Counted from the stretch's first letter, positions 11,449-20,968 are shown. The stretch: 64,000 bases of DNA from Rhizobium sp. TH135 (GCF_002855515.1 NZ_PKRP01000005.1:1-64000); one strand, 5' to 3'. Numbers and translations are program-made. Notes: generated by a model from the letters alone, not told the origin.

Positions 11449-12723
11449 TCAATTCTTATCCAGACCGTAGCAGGAATGCAAAGTCCGAACCGCAAGCTCG
11501 GCATAGGGACCGTCGATCAGGATGGAGATCTTGATCTCCGAAGTCGTGATCGCCTTGATGTTGATGCCCTTCTCGGCAAGCGCCCGGAAGGCCGTTGCAG
11601 CAACACCCGCATGGCTGCGCATGCCGATGCCGATGACGGAAACCTTGACCAGACCCTTTTCGCTCTGGACGACGTCGAAGCCGATCTTCTCCTTGTTGGA
11701 GCCGAGAACGGCGAGCGCCTTGTCCACGTCGCCAGAGGGCACCGTGAAGGTCATGTCGGTCTTCGAACCATCTTCCGAGATGTTCTGGACGATCATGTCG
11801 ACATTGATGTGGGACTCGGCGAGCGGTCCGAAGATCGCAGCCGACACGCCTGGCCGGTCGGCCAGGCGGCGCAGCGAAATCTGGGCTTCATCCTTGGCAT
11901 AGGCAATACCGGTGACGACTTCCTGTTCCACGATCTCTTCCTCATCGCAAATCAACGTACCGGGCGGGTTCATCAGATCGCCCATGCCCGGCGCATCGGG
12001 ATCTTCAAAGCTGGAGCGCACGAAGGTGCGGACCTTGTGCACCATGGCGAGTTCGACGGAGCGGACCTGCAGCACCTTGGCGCCGAGCGATGCCATTTCG
12101 AGCATTTCCTCGAAAGCGATCTTCTTCAGGCGACGCGCCTTGGGCTCGATGCGCGGGTCGGTCGTATAGACGCCGTCAACGTCAGTATAGATGTCGCAGC
12201 GGTCAGCCTTCACGCCAGCGGCAATCGCCACGGCCGAGGTATCCGAGCCGCCACGACCGAGCGTCGCGATACGATTGTCAGGGCCGATGCCCTGGAAACC
12301 GGCAACGACAGCCACCTGGCCTTCGCTCATGCGGCGAATGATCTCGGTGCCGTCGATCTCCTGGATACGGGCAGCGCCATGAGCGTTGTCGGTCTTGATC
12401 GGGATCTGCCAGCCCTGCCAGGAGCGGGCATTGATATCCATCGACTGGAGCGCGATCGCCAGCAGGCCGGCAGTCACCTGTTCGCCCGAGGCGACGACGG
12501 CGTCGTATTCGCGCGCATCGTAGAAAGGCGAAGCGGCACCGGCGACCTTAGGCATGTTTTGCACCCAGTCGACCAGCTCGTTCGTCTTGCCGGACATGGC
12601 CGAGACAACAACGGCCACTTCGTGACCCGCATCGACTTCGCGTTTCACATGGCGCGCGACGTTATAGATGCGATCCAGATTGGCGACGGATGTCCCGCCG
12701 AATTTCATGACGATGCGAGCCAT
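11449..12723 (-). CDS. lysC: Aspartate kinase
   Basis: This enzyme phosphorylates L-aspartate, the first step to lysine, methionine, threonine and diaminopimelate. The 424-aa product opens with ARIVMKFGGTSVANLDRI, the nucleotide and substrate loop of aspartokinases, and contains TLGRGGSDTSAVAIAAG and the DVDGVYTTDPRI motif. Two ACT domains follow from about residue 270 (containing VSAAIFGPLAESHINVDMI and VKVSVIGIGMRSHAGVAATA), so feedback control by lysine and/or threonine is expected. Length and layout fit the monofunctional alpha/beta-type enzyme. It is the first gene of the leftward run. It pairs functionally with lysA at 57.6 kb. Confidence 0.96.
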   Translation of the reverse strand: MARIVMKFGGTSVANLDRIYNVARHVKREVDAGHEVAVVVSAMSGKTNELVDWVQNMPKVAGAASPFYDAREYDAVVASGEQVTAGLLAIALQSMDINARSWQGWQIPIKTDNAHGAARIQEIDGTEIIRRMSEGQVAVVAGFQGIGPDNRIATLGRGGSDTSAVAIAAGVKADRCDIYTDVDGVYTTDPRIEPKARRLKKIAFEEMLEMASLGAKVLQVRSVELAMVHKVRTFVRSSFEDPDAPGMGDLMNPPGTLICDEEEIVEQEVVTGIAYAKDEAQISLRRLADRPGVSAAIFGPLAESHINVDMIVQNISEDGSKTDMTFTVPSGDVDKALAVLGSNKEKIGFDVVQSEKGLVKVSVIGIGMRSHAGVAATAFRALAEKGINIKAITTSEIKISILIDGPYAELAVRTLHSCYGLDKN

Positions 12724-13005
12724 AGACTTGAACCATATGCCCTTGAATGACGCCGGGACCCCGGCACAGAAATACCGGCCTGGGCGGATAAGCCTCAGGT
12801 TGCCGGGCTTTTAGTCTATCTGGCCAAGGGGCGCAACGGCCACTTAGCCCTCAAACGGTACGCCATGGCGCGGATTTTTCCACGCCTCTGTCCCGAGGGA
12901 ACACTGCCTTAATTTGGATCGAATTCGAGCGCCAACCATGAGGCGACGCCCGGACTGGGAGGCCGGATCGTCTCGTTTTCGTCGAAGGATACCGGATAGG
13001 GTGTC
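12724..13005. other. Divergent promoter region lysC / lpiA
   Basis: These 282 bp separate two divergent transcription units and must carry both promoters. I see no clear vegetative -35/-10 pair. A GGAAC at 12898-12902, spaced 17 bp from CGAA, is only a partial match to the general-stress EcfG promoter. No gene is supported. Confidence 0.4.
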
Positions 13006-15606
13006 ATGAAAGCAGCTGACGCATTCCCCGAGACTGCCCTGAGCGACACTCTCCCGCCGCCCTCCTTCCTCAAGAGACATGCAAAGTCGATCGCGGCAAT
13101 TGCGGCACTCATCGTCTTTGCCGCCGTCGGTTATGCCGTCTACCAGCTGACGGAGGAAGTCACCTATGCCGATGTCCTCCGCGCACTGGCATCAACGAAT
13201 TCCTCCTCGATCGCGCTCGCCGTCCTTTTCACAGGCCTGAGCTTCATTACCCTCTGCTTCTACGACCTGAACGCGCTTGCCCATATCGGTCGCAAGCGCC
13301 CCTGGCCGGAGGTGGCGCTTACCGCCTTCAGCGCCTATGCCGTGGGCAATGTCGCAGGCTTCGGCGCCTTGTCGGGCGGGGCGATCCGCTACCGTGCCTA
13401 TGCCCGCGCCGGCCTTTCGCCTGACGAAATCGGCCGCATCATCGCCTTCGTCACCGTGTCCTTCTCGGTCGGCCTCGCGCTCCTGACCACATGCAGCTTG
13501 ATCCCTATGGCCGGGGAAATTGCGCCGCTGCTTGGGATCTCCTCGGCGACGCTCGCGACCGTGAGCACCGTCATCCTGCTCTCGATCCTGCTGCTTCTCG
13601 GCATTGCCAGCCGAAACGGGCTGACGATTGCCGGCCGCACACTCCGCCTTCCCGATACCGGCACGCTCTCGCGGCAATTCCTGGTGACTGTGCTCGATGT
13701 CGCCTTCTCGGCATCTGTCCTCTACGCCCTGTTGCCCGCAGAAGCGCAGATATCCTGGCCCGCCTTCTTCGCGGTCTATGCAGTCGCCATCGGCATCGGC
13801 ATCGTCAGCCACGTGCCCGCCGGCCTTGGCGTCTTCGAGGCCGTGATGCTCGCTGCTCTCGGCTCGCAGGTTCCAAACGACGCGCTGCTTGCCTCGCTCG
13901 TCGCCTACCGCGCCATCTATTATGTCCTCCCGCTGGTCATCGCGATCCTCGTGGTCACGGCAACCGAACTTCGCCAGCTGTCGTCGAGCCCGCTTGCAAC
14001 AGGCGTCGCCAGAACGGCCGGACGCCTCGCGCCGACACTGCTGTCCGCGCTCGCTTTCGTCCTCGGCGCCATACTGGTCCTGTCGAGCGTCACCCCGACC
14101 CCAAGCGACAACCTCGACCTCCTCGCTGGGTTCCTGCCGCTTCCCGTGGTCGAAGGCGCCCATTTCCTCGCCAGCATCCTCGGCCTGATGCTCGTCATCC
14201 TCGCCCGCGGCCTTGCCCAGCGCCTGGACGGCGCCTGGTGGGGAGCGCTCTTCATAGCAGTGCTTGCCCTTGTGCTTTCGCTCGCCAAGGCGGTTGCCGT
14301 CTACGAAGCGGCCCTGCTTGCCATCCTCGTCATCGGCCTCATCCCGAGCCGCCGCCTCTTTCACCGCAAGGCGTCTCTCGGCCGGACCCTCACCTCCTCC
14401 TGGCTGCTCGCCGTTGCCGTCCTGATCGGCGGTGCGGCCATCGTCCTCCTCTTCGTCTACCGCGACGTCGAATACAGCCATACGCTCTGGTGGCAGTTCG
14501 CCTTCGATGCCGAGGCGCCGCGCTCGCTTCGCGCCATGCTCGGCCTCACCGTCGTCGCCATGGGTGTCGGCCTCTTCAGCCTCATGCGCCCGGCAGCTCC
14601 GGCAATCCGCCCGGCAAGCGAGCAAGAACTGGCACAGGCCGTCGCCATTCTCGACCGCCACGATGTGGCAGACGCCAATCTAGTGCGCACCGGCGACAAG
14701 TCGGTGATGACCTCACCCGATGGCGAAGCCTTCCTGATGTATGGCCGCCAGGGTCGTTCCCTGATTGCCTTCCTCGATCCCGTCGGGCCAAAAGCCTCGC
14801 GTGACGAGCTCGTCTGGCAATTCGTCGAAACCGCGCGTGCAAGCGGATGCCGCGCCGTCTTCTACCAGGCCTCGCCCGCCATCCTGCCCGTCATCGCCGA
14901 TGCCGGCATGAAGGCCTTCAAGCTCGGCGAAATGGCGGTGGTCGACCTTGAACTTTTCGACCTTAAGGGTGGCAAATGGTCTGGCCTGCGCCAGGCTGCC
15001 GCCAAGGGCGAGCGGGACGGCCTCACCTTCGAGATCATCCCGACGGAAAAAGTCGCTGATATCCTCGACGACCTGCGCCACATCTCCGATGCCTGGCTCG
15101 ACCATCACCGGGCGAAGGAGAAGGGCTTTTCGCTCGGCGCCTTTACCGACACCTACATGATAGCCCAACCGGTCGCCGTCCTGCGCCACGAGGGCCGCAT
15201 CGTCGCCTTTGCCGACATTCTGCTGACGGACACGCGCGAGGAGGCATCGATCGACCTCATGCGCTTCGCCCCCGATGCCCCGAAAGGCGCGATGGATTTC
15301 TTGTTCGTGCGCCTGATGACGACCCTCCGCGACCAGGGCTATCGCCATTTCAACCTCGGCATGGCGCCGCTGTCTGGCCTGTCACGCCGCGAGGTCGCGC
15401 CCGTCTGGGATCGCGTCGCCAACACTTTCTATGAACACGGCGAACGCTATTACAATTTCAAGGGCCTCCGCGCTTTCAAATCCAAGTTCCATCCCGACTG
15501 GCAGCCGCGTTATCTTGCGGTCGCCGGCGGTCTCAATCCCGTATTGGCCCTGCTCGACGCGACCCTTCTGATCGGCGGCGGCCTGAAAGGCGTGGTGAAG
15601 AAATGA
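13006..15606 (+). CDS. lpiA: Bifunctional lysylphosphatidylglycerol flippase/synthetase LpiA (MprF)
   Basis: MprF/LpiA transfers lysine from Lys-tRNA to phosphatidylglycerol and flips the product to the outer leaflet, lowering membrane negative charge and giving resistance to cationic peptides and acid. The 866-aa product has an N-terminal part with about 13-14 hydrophobic helices (through about residue 535; contains ASTNSSSIALAVLFTGLSF and ISHVPAGLGVFEAV-like flippase segments) and a soluble C-terminal DUF2156 synthase domain (about 550-850) with GDKSVMTSPDGEAFLMYGRQ and NLGMAPLSGLS. The length is typical. The start is preceded by GGATAGGGTGTC. Its stop overlaps the acvB start by 4 bp, matching the acid-induced lpiA-atvA operon described in Rhizobium tropici. 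Confidence 0.95.
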   Translation: MKAADAFPETALSDTLPPPSFLKRHAKSIAAIAALIVFAAVGYAVYQLTEEVTYADVLRALASTNSSSIALAVLFTGLSFITLCFYDLNALAHIGRKRPWPEVALTAFSAYAVGNVAGFGALSGGAIRYRAYARAGLSPDEIGRIIAFVTVSFSVGLALLTTCSLIPMAGEIAPLLGISSATLATVSTVILLSILLLLGIASRNGLTIAGRTLRLPDTGTLSRQFLVTVLDVAFSASVLYALLPAEAQISWPAFFAVYAVAIGIGIVSHVPAGLGVFEAVMLAALGSQVPNDALLASLVAYRAIYYVLPLVIAILVVTATELRQLSSSPLATGVARTAGRLAPTLLSALAFVLGAILVLSSVTPTPSDNLDLLAGFLPLPVVEGAHFLASILGLMLVILARGLAQRLDGAWWGALFIAVLALVLSLAKAVAVYEAALLAILVIGLIPSRRLFHRKASLGRTLTSSWLLAVAVLIGGAAIVLLFVYRDVEYSHTLWWQFAFDAEAPRSLRAMLGLTVVAMGVGLFSLMRPAAPAIRPASEQELAQAVAILDRHDVADANLVRTGDKSVMTSPDGEAFLMYGRQGRSLIAFLDPVGPKASRDELVWQFVETARASGCRAVFYQASPAILPVIADAGMKAFKLGEMAVVDLELFDLKGGKWSGLRQAAAKGERDGLTFEIIPTEKVADILDDLRHISDAWLDHHRAKEKGFSLGAFTDTYMIAQPVAVLRHEGRIVAFADILLTDTREEASIDLMRFAPDAPKGAMDFLFVRLMTTLRDQGYRHFNLGMAPLSGLSRREVAPVWDRVANTFYEHGERYYNFKGLRAFKSKFHPDWQPRYLAVAGGLNPVLALLDATLLIGGGLKGVVKK

Positions 15607-16979
15607 AGTCCTCCCTCCGCGCGACGCTGCTCGCACTTCCCCTTCTTGCCTTGTTATCGCCCACCATCGCGCCCGGTCCGGCACATGCCGAAGACCCGCC
15701 GCTCGACACCGGCATGATCCCCTCGCCGGTCACACTCTTGCCCGAAAGAGATCCGCAATCGCTCGTCGTGCTGCTGTCTGACGCACCGGGTTGGCAGGAT
15801 GCCGACCAGAAGGAAGCCGAGCGCCTGCAGGCAAACGGCGCGATCGTCGTTGGCATCGACACGCCGAAATACATGGCCTCGCTGTCTGCCGACAAAGGCG
15901 ATTGCATCTACACAGTCTCCGATATCGAGGCGCTCGGTCACCAGCTGCAGCGCAAGGCCGGTAATGCGAACTTCCTCCCGCCCATCGTCGCTGGTCGCGG
16001 CGAAGGCGGCGCGCTCGCGCTCGCCATCCTTGCCCAGACCCCAAAAGCCACAATCGGCCAGACGCTTGCCCTCGACCCGGAAGCCGGCATCCCGCTCACC
16101 AAACAGTTTTGCACACCGGCTGAGAAGAAGGTCGATGGTGACAGGATGCTCTACGGCCTCACACCGGGTGACCTGCCTGATCCAGCGACCGTTCTCTTCA
16201 GCCCCGCTGCCAAGGCCGATGCCCGCGCCCATGTCACTGACCTCCTGGAGAGCCATCCGGACATCGACCAGCGCGACATCGACACGGATACGGACAAGGC
16301 CTTTTCCGACACGATCAACGAACTGGTCGCGGCGACCAATGCCGCAGAAACCCCGCTCGGCCTGCCGCTGACCGTTCTGGACGCGACGCCCTCTCGCGAT
16401 ACCATGGCGGTGATTTATTCGGGCGATGGCGGCTGGCGCGATCTCGACAGCCAGGTCGGCACCAATCTGCAGGCCGCCGGCATCCCCGTCGTCGGCGTGG
16501 ATTCGCTCCGTTACTTCTGGTCGAAGAAGACGCCCGAACAGACGAGCGAGGATCTCTCCACCATCATCCATACCTACGAGAAGCGCTGGAAGGTGAAGCA
16601 TGTAATTCTGATCGGCTATTCCTTCGGCGCCGACATCCTGCCCGCGGCCTATAACGGGCTACCGGACAAGCTAAAGTCGCGCGTCGCACAGGTGAGCCTG
16701 CTCGCCCTCTCCCACCAAGCCGACTATGAGGTCTCGGTGTCAGGCTGGCTCGGCAGCAGCGGGACCGGCAGCGCCGATCCCCTGAGAGATGTTGGGAAGA
16801 TAGAGCCCGCACGCGTTCAATGCATGTTCGGCACGGACGAAGAAGACGACGCCTGCAAAGATCTGGTCGGTGGCCCGGTCGAGACGATCGGCATCAAGGG
16901 CGGGCACCACTTTGACGGCGACTATCCTGCGCTCGCCAAACGTATTGTCGACGGACTGGACCGGCGGATGTCACGCTGA
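15603..16979 (+). CDS. acvB: AcvB/AtvA (VirJ family) periplasmic lysyl-phosphatidylglycerol hydrolase
   Basis: The 458-aa product has a signal peptide (Lys/Arg-containing start, hydrophobic core, AHA-ED cleavage region near residue 30) and two related alpha/beta-hydrolase halves. The C-terminal half carries the nucleophile elbow VILIGYSFGADILP (GYSFG) and the VirJ-type GGHHFDGDYPALA end with the catalytic His. The N-terminal half has a degenerate GRGEGG elbow. AcvB of Agrobacterium tumefaciens is needed for virulence and was later shown to hydrolyse lysyl-phosphatidylglycerol; AtvA of R. tropici is needed for acid tolerance. The ATGA overlap with lpiA places synthesis and breakdown of the same lipid in one operon. 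Assignment is strong; substrate is by homology. Confidence 0.92.
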   Translation: MKSSLRATLLALPLLALLSPTIAPGPAHAEDPPLDTGMIPSPVTLLPERDPQSLVVLLSDAPGWQDADQKEAERLQANGAIVVGIDTPKYMASLSADKGDCIYTVSDIEALGHQLQRKAGNANFLPPIVAGRGEGGALALAILAQTPKATIGQTLALDPEAGIPLTKQFCTPAEKKVDGDRMLYGLTPGDLPDPATVLFSPAAKADARAHVTDLLESHPDIDQRDIDTDTDKAFSDTINELVAATNAAETPLGLPLTVLDATPSRDTMAVIYSGDGGWRDLDSQVGTNLQAAGIPVVGVDSLRYFWSKKTPEQTSEDLSTIIHTYEKRWKVKHVILIGYSFGADILPAAYNGLPDKLKSRVAQVSLLALSHQADYEVSVSGWLGSSGTGSADPLRDVGKIEPARVQCMFGTDEEDDACKDLVGGPVETIGIKGGHHFDGDYPALAKRIVDGLDRRMSR

Positions 16980-16985
16980 ACGCGA

Positions 16986-17012
16986 AACGAGGGGGCAATT
17001 CGCCCCCTCGTT
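16986..17012 (+). terminator. Terminator after lpiA-acvB
   Basis: A perfect 11-bp stem (16986-16996 with 17002-17012), loop AATTC, is followed by TTCTACATTT. It lies between convergent acvB and the SH3-domain gene and could serve both. Confidence 0.85.
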
Positions 17013-17035
17013 CTACATTTCCAAAAAAAACGAGT

Positions 17036-17617
17036 TTAGCGGCAGGCGCTTGGATCTCGTTCGCAGCGCTCTCGCATCATGCTCCTCAACGGAAGCCGTC
17101 CCGGTTCGTCCTGCCGCTCGATATCGCGACGCACCCGGCGATCATCGTCGCGGCCGCGTCTGTCGTTGTCGACCCGGCGGTCGCGGTCCCGGTCGCGACG
17201 ATCGTCGCGCCAGCCATCACCATCCCGCCAGCGATCGCGATCGCGGTAGAAGGCGCGGCCGCGGTAGTGATCGTCCCAGTAACGGCCAATACTGAAGGTC
17301 ACGGTCGGAATGCCGAGCGGGCGGTAGTACCGCGGCCCGACCGCCACGCGGCGCTGCGAATAGGTCGTCTGCAGATACGATCCCGAAACCCATCCACGGT
17401 AACCCGCGAAAGAGACATCGCACCAGTTGGCGCTCGACATACAGCCCTGGATATTGACGCGCGTTCCAGCGGGCACCACGATCACGGCAGGATAGCGTGT
17501 GCTCGGCCCGGACCGCATGTTGACATTGGCGGTCGAGAAGGCCGTAGCCGCCTCGGCAACGGCCGGTAGGGCGCCCGCAGATGCGGCAAGCGCCGCGATG
17601 ATCCACATCTTCTTCAT
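17036..17617 (-). CDS. Secreted SH3 domain protein with Arg/Asp-rich tail
   Basis: The 193-aa product has a cleavable signal peptide ([17 protein letters not shown], ending AEA near residue 24) and one bacterial SH3 (SH3b) domain at about residues 25-85 ([18 protein letters not shown], a Cys pair at CMSSANWC, and [10 protein letters not shown]). From about residue 110 the sequence is dominated by Arg-Asp repeats and is probably disordered. SH3b domains bind cell-wall or surface ligands, so a periplasmic envelope role is likely. I chose ATG 17617, preceded by AGGAG, over an upstream GTG at 17638. It is alone on the minus strand, facing acvB. The exact function is unknown. Confidence 0.82.
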   Translation of the reverse strand: MKKMWIIAALAASAGALPAVAEAATAFSTANVNMRSGPSTRYPAVIVVPAGTRVNIQGCMSSANWCDVSFAGYRGWVSGSYLQTTYSQRRVAVGPRYYRPLGIPTVTFSIGRYWDDHYRGRAFYRDRDRWRDGDGWRDDRRDRDRDRRVDNDRRGRDDDRRVRRDIERQDEPGRLPLRSMMRERCERDPSACR

Positions 17618-17782
17618 GGTCTTCAAACTCCTGTTCACCGATCGCCCGCGAGGGCTGCGGTTCGCCTTTCAACGTCTGGCCCCTCCCGAGGTTCCCACTC
17701 CTGCCCCACCTGCGACGTCCATGCCCTTGACTTTGCAAGCCATCGGGACGACTTCATGGCCATCGCCGCAGGAGGTTCCGTC

Positions 17783-18538
17783 ATGAGTGCAGAGGCACGC
17801 ACCACCATTGATCAGTCAGAAGTCGACCGCTTCTCCGCCATGGCCGCGGAATGGTGGGACCCGACCGGCAAATTCAAGCCGTTGCACAAGATCAACCCCG
17901 TGCGTCTCGCCTACATCAGGGACAAGGTCGTCGAGCATTACGGCCGCGATCCCAGAAGCGCCCGCCCGCTCGAAGGCCTTCGCATCCTAGATATCGGCTG
18001 TGGTGGCGGTTTGCTCTCCGAACCCGTCGCCCGCATGGGTGCGAGCGTGCTCGGGGCCGACGCGTCCGAAAAGAACATCAAGATCGCCATGACCCACTCG
18101 GCCCAGAGCGGCGTCGAGGTCGATTACCGCGCCGTCACGGCCGAGGAACTGGCAGCCCAGGGTGAAACCTTCGACATCGTGCTTAACATGGAAGTCGTTG
18201 AACACGTCGCCGACGTCGATTTCTTCCTCTCGACCTGCGCCTCGATGGTCCGCCCCGGCGGCCTGATGCTGGTTTCCACCATCAACCGCACCTTGAAGGC
18301 AGCCGCGCTTGCGATCGTCGGCGCCGAATACGTGCTTCGCTGGCTGCCGCGCGGCACCCACCAATATGAAAAGCTGGTCCGTCCGGAAGAAATCGAGCGC
18401 CCGCTGTCGGCAAGCGGCATGCAGATCCTCGAGCGCAAGGGCGTCTTCTTCAATCCGCTGCAGAACCAGTGGAACCTCTCGGCCGATATCGACGTGAACT
18501 ACATGATGCTCGCCAGCCGCCCGGGCCAGACGGCATGA
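17783..18538 (+). CDS. ubiG: Ubiquinone biosynthesis O-methyltransferase UbiG
   Basis: UbiG carries out both O-methylations of ubiquinone synthesis using S-adenosylmethionine. The 251-aa product shows the family opening [20 protein letters not shown], then [19 protein letters not shown] motif [21 protein letters not shown] near residues 65-85, and [15 protein letters not shown]. The chosen ATG is preceded by a near-perfect ribosome site (GGAGG, 6 bp upstream), which settles it over an in-frame ATG at 17756. The stop overlaps the start of the DUF924 gene by 4 bp (ATGA). In many Rhizobiaceae ubiG sits beside lysC; here lpiA-acvB and the SH3 gene lie between. Confidence 0.95.
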   Translation: MSAEARTTIDQSEVDRFSAMAAEWWDPTGKFKPLHKINPVRLAYIRDKVVEHYGRDPRSARPLEGLRILDIGCGGGLLSEPVARMGASVLGADASEKNIKIAMTHSAQSGVEVDYRAVTAEELAAQGETFDIVLNMEVVEHVADVDFFLSTCASMVRPGGLMLVSTINRTLKAAALAIVGAEYVLRWLPRGTHQYEKLVRPEEIERPLSASGMQILERKGVFFNPLQNQWNLSADIDVNYMMLASRPGQTA

Positions 18539-19086
18539 CCTCGCCACAGGCCGTCATCGATTGCTGGCTGCGCCACGGCCCGGAAGCCTGGTTCTCCCGC
18601 AATGAAGCCCTGGATGCCGAAATTCAGGCGGAATATGCCGACCTGCATTTCCAGGCCTCGTGCTGCGCCCTCTCGGAATGGGAGAAGACGCCGGAGGGAA
18701 CGCTCGCGCTGCTCCTCCTGCTCGACCAGTTCCCGCGCAACCTCTTTCGCGGCAGCGGCCATTCCTATGCCACCGATCCGTTGGCCCGCGCCACGGCCCG
18801 TCGCGCGCTCGACAAGGGTTTCGACGTCAAGGTCGAGCCGATCCTGCGCCCCTTCTTCTATCTGCCCTTCGAGCATTCGGAAGAGCTTGAAGACCAGAAG
18901 TTCAGCATTTCCCTCTTCGAGAAACACCGCGACGAGACGGGCGATGCAGAGCCGCTGAAATGGGCGATCGTGCACCTCGAACTGATCGAGCGCTTCGGCC
19001 GTTTCCCGCATCGCAACGCAGCCCTCGGCCGCGAGACAACGCCTGAAGAACAGGTCTATCTCGACGCCGACGGTTTCAAGGGCTGA
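18535..19086 (+). CDS. DUF924 family protein
   Basis: The 183-aa product matches DUF924, a tetratricopeptide-like alpha-helical family: [15 protein letters not shown], the strongly conserved [16 protein letters not shown] near residues 62-77, [14 protein letters not shown] and [15 protein letters not shown]. Length is typical. It starts inside the ubiG stop codon (ATGA overlap), so it is probably translated by coupling. Function is unknown; the conserved Asp/Arg/His residues suggest a metal or nucleotide-related enzyme, but no activity is established. Confidence 0.88.
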   Translation: MTSPQAVIDCWLRHGPEAWFSRNEALDAEIQAEYADLHFQASCCALSEWEKTPEGTLALLLLLDQFPRNLFRGSGHSYATDPLARATARRALDKGFDVKVEPILRPFFYLPFEHSEELEDQKFSISLFEKHRDETGDAEPLKWAIVHLELIERFGRFPHRNAALGRETTPEEQVYLDADGFKG

Positions 19087-19093
19087 CAATCGT

Positions 19094-19678
19094 CTAAACG
19101 GGCAAGGTCTTGACCACTGCAAGCAGGTCGGCCTGCCCGGTCGCATTTTTTGCCGCAAGCGCCTTCACCCGTGCCCGATCGACGATCAGCGCGCTTCCAT
19201 CGGGACCAAAGGCGGACTTGAAGCTGAAGGCCTCCGGCGTGGGGCCGTGATCGGCCAACATCTCGAACCGCTTTACGGCCTCCTCCCAGTCTGGTCTCCT
19301 GCCAGCAGGCATCCAGAAGAGCACAAGCGGCGGCCATTCCTGCACCATATTCCAGCTGCGAGCGTGCTTGAGGGCGTCTGCATGCACGCCGGTATAGGTA
19401 AACGCCATCAGACTCTCGATGTCCTGCCAGAGCGAGAGCGACGACACGCCGGCTCCGTCGCCATGCTCAGCGAGAAAGCGGGGAAAGACGAGAGGACCCC
19501 AGCTGCGCGGTCCCGGAACACCCTTGTATCCGGACCTTGCGACAAAACCTGCCGCACGTTCTGCCGCCGCAAAATTCATCGGCTCACGTAGGACGAAGCC
19601 CCGCACCGCAGCACTATCGGAGGCGTCGACATGGATGCCGAAATTGTAGATCGCAAGGTGATGGGAACCGACGCTCAA
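19094..19678 (-). CDS. DUF3291 domain protein
   Basis: The 194-aa product fits DUF3291: HHLAIYNFGIHV at the start, SLWQDIESLMAFTYTGVHAD in the middle and PPLVLFWMPAGRRPDWEEAV afterwards. The fold is expected to be ferredoxin-like (dimeric alpha/beta barrel, related to small monooxygenases), but no substrate is known. It begins at TTG, overlapping the TGA of the DUF1178 gene (TTGA), with no obvious ribosome site of its own, so translation should depend on coupling. It is the last gene of the comF-grxC-nitrilase-DUF1178-DUF3291 run and faces the DUF924 gene 7 bp away. Confidence 0.82.
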   Translation of the reverse strand: MSVGSHHLAIYNFGIHVDASDSAAVRGFVLREPMNFAAAERAAGFVARSGYKGVPGPRSWGPLVFPRFLAEHGDGAGVSSLSLWQDIESLMAFTYTGVHADALKHARSWNMVQEWPPLVLFWMPAGRRPDWEEAVKRFEMLADHGPTPEAFSFKSAFGPDGSALIVDRARVKALAAKNATGQADLLAVVKTLPV

Positions 19679-20103
19679 TTCACATCGTCAGGCAGGACCG
19701 GCAAAGGCGCGATCTCGATGCCTTCCTCGATCAGCGACTTCACCTCGACGGGCGAAGCCTGGCCGATAATGCCGCGGGCTTCCGCCTCGCCGTAATGGAT
19801 CTTGCGGGCTTCCTCGGGAAATTTCTCGCCCACATCCTCGCTGCTCGCGCGGATCTCGCGGATCGCTTCCTTGAGCTTCACGAAGGCCTGCTTCTGCACC
19901 TCCGAGACCGCCAACGCCTGCGTTTCGTCCTTCTGCCGCGCGGTCGAGACCGCAGGTGCCATCAGGACCTTCGACACCTCGCCAGACCCGCAGATCGGGC
20001 AGGTGAGATAACCGGACGCCTTCTGTCGGTCGAATTCGGCGCTCTCCGAGAACCAGCCTTCGAATTCATGGGCCTTCTCGCAGGACAGGGAATAGCGGAT
20101 CAA
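19675..20103 (-). CDS. DUF1178 family zinc-ribbon-like protein
   Basis: The 142-aa product starts MIRYSLSCEKAHEFEGWFSE and carries LTCPICGSGEVSKVLMAPAV, the single CxxC knuckle of DUF1178 (an additional Cys near position 8 may complete a metal site). A charged helical C-terminal half follows (VKLKEAIREIRASSEDVGEK). Length is typical. It starts at TTG overlapping the TGA of the nitrilase gene and is preceded by GGGAGG about 9 bases upstream, so the unusual start is well supported. The function is not known. Confidence 0.87.
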   Translation of the reverse strand: MIRYSLSCEKAHEFEGWFSESAEFDRQKASGYLTCPICGSGEVSKVLMAPAVSTARQKDETQALAVSEVQKQAFVKLKEAIREIRASSEDVGEKFPEEARKIHYGEAEARGIIGQASPVEVKSLIEEGIEIAPLPVLPDDVN

Positions 20104-20957
20104 ACCGTGACGCCTCCCTTAGCAAGAACCGGCGCAATGTCGAGCTGGAAATCGCGGCCATTCTTGAGGTTCGGGATTTTCGCCCGGCAGGCTTTGACCG
20201 CTTCGAGATCGATCTCGGCCACCACGACGTCCTCGCCCGCACCGCCGGCAGACGCCAGCACCTTGCCCCAGGGCCCCACGATCATCGAATGCCCGAAAGT
20301 CTCACGCCCATCCTCATGCACGCCCGCCTGGGCAGCCGAAATGACATAGGCGCCGTTTTCGATCGCGCGCGCCCGCAGCAGGATCTCCCAATGCGCCTCG
20401 CCGGTCTGCTTGGTGAAGGCCGCCGGCGTCGTCAGGATCTCCGCCCCCGCCATGGCCTCGGCCCGGAAGAGATGCGGGAAGCGCACGTCGTAGCAGACGC
20501 CAAAGCCGAGCTTGCCGAAGGGAAGATCCGCGACCACGGCCCGTTCGCCGGGGCGATAGACCGCACTCTCGCGCCAGCTCTCGCCATTGTCGAGGTCGAC
20601 GTCGAACATGTGGATCTTGTCGTAGGACGTGATCTTGTGGCCGTCGGGTCCGAACAGGAAAGCACGGTTGGCAATCTTGCCGTCGGCCAGCTTGATGGCG
20701 GTCGAGCCGACATGCAAATGGATGCCGAGCTCCTTGGCAAGCTCCGAAGCCTTTTTGACGATCAGATCGGTTTCCTCGTCACGCAGAACCGCCGCAAGAC
20801 CCGCACGATCCTTCTGCACGGCACCGGTCATTTCGGGCGTCTGGACATAGATCGCACCGCGACGACGAGCCTCGCGCACCAGCCGCGCCATGCTCTCTGC
20901 ATTCTTCTCCGGATCGACCCCGGAGCACATCTGGACGGCAGCGGCCTTGAACACCAT
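20100..20957 (-). CDS. Carbon-nitrogen hydrolase (nitrilase superfamily, Nit1/omega-amidase type)
   Basis: The 285-aa product has the nitrilase-superfamily triad: Glu in QTPEMTGAVQ, Lys in YDKIHMFDVDL and Cys in GFGVCYDVRFPHLFR. It is close to the Nit1/Nit2 branch; known members hydrolyse deaminated glutathione or omega-amides such as 2-oxoglutaramate. Its position beside the glutaredoxin gene makes deaminated-glutathione repair plausible (inference). The start at 20957 has AAGGA nine bases upstream. Eleven bases separate it from grxC and its stop overlaps the DUF1178 start. Confidence 0.9.
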   Translation of the reverse strand: MVFKAAAVQMCSGVDPEKNAESMARLVREARRRGAIYVQTPEMTGAVQKDRAGLAAVLRDEETDLIVKKASELAKELGIHLHVGSTAIKLADGKIANRAFLFGPDGHKITSYDKIHMFDVDLDNGESWRESAVYRPGERAVVADLPFGKLGFGVCYDVRFPHLFRAEAMAGAEILTTPAAFTKQTGEAHWEILLRARAIENGAYVISAAQAGVHEDGRETFGHSMIVGPWGKVLASAGGAGEDVVVAEIDLEAVKACRAKIPNLKNGRDFQLDIAPVLAKGGVTV

Positions 20958-20968
20958 GGGGTCTGTCC

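Noticed and set aside
12898-12924. EcfG (general stress) promoter for lpiA: GGAAC, 17 bp, CGAA.
   Set aside because: The -10 should read CGTT; only the -35 fits, so chance is likely.
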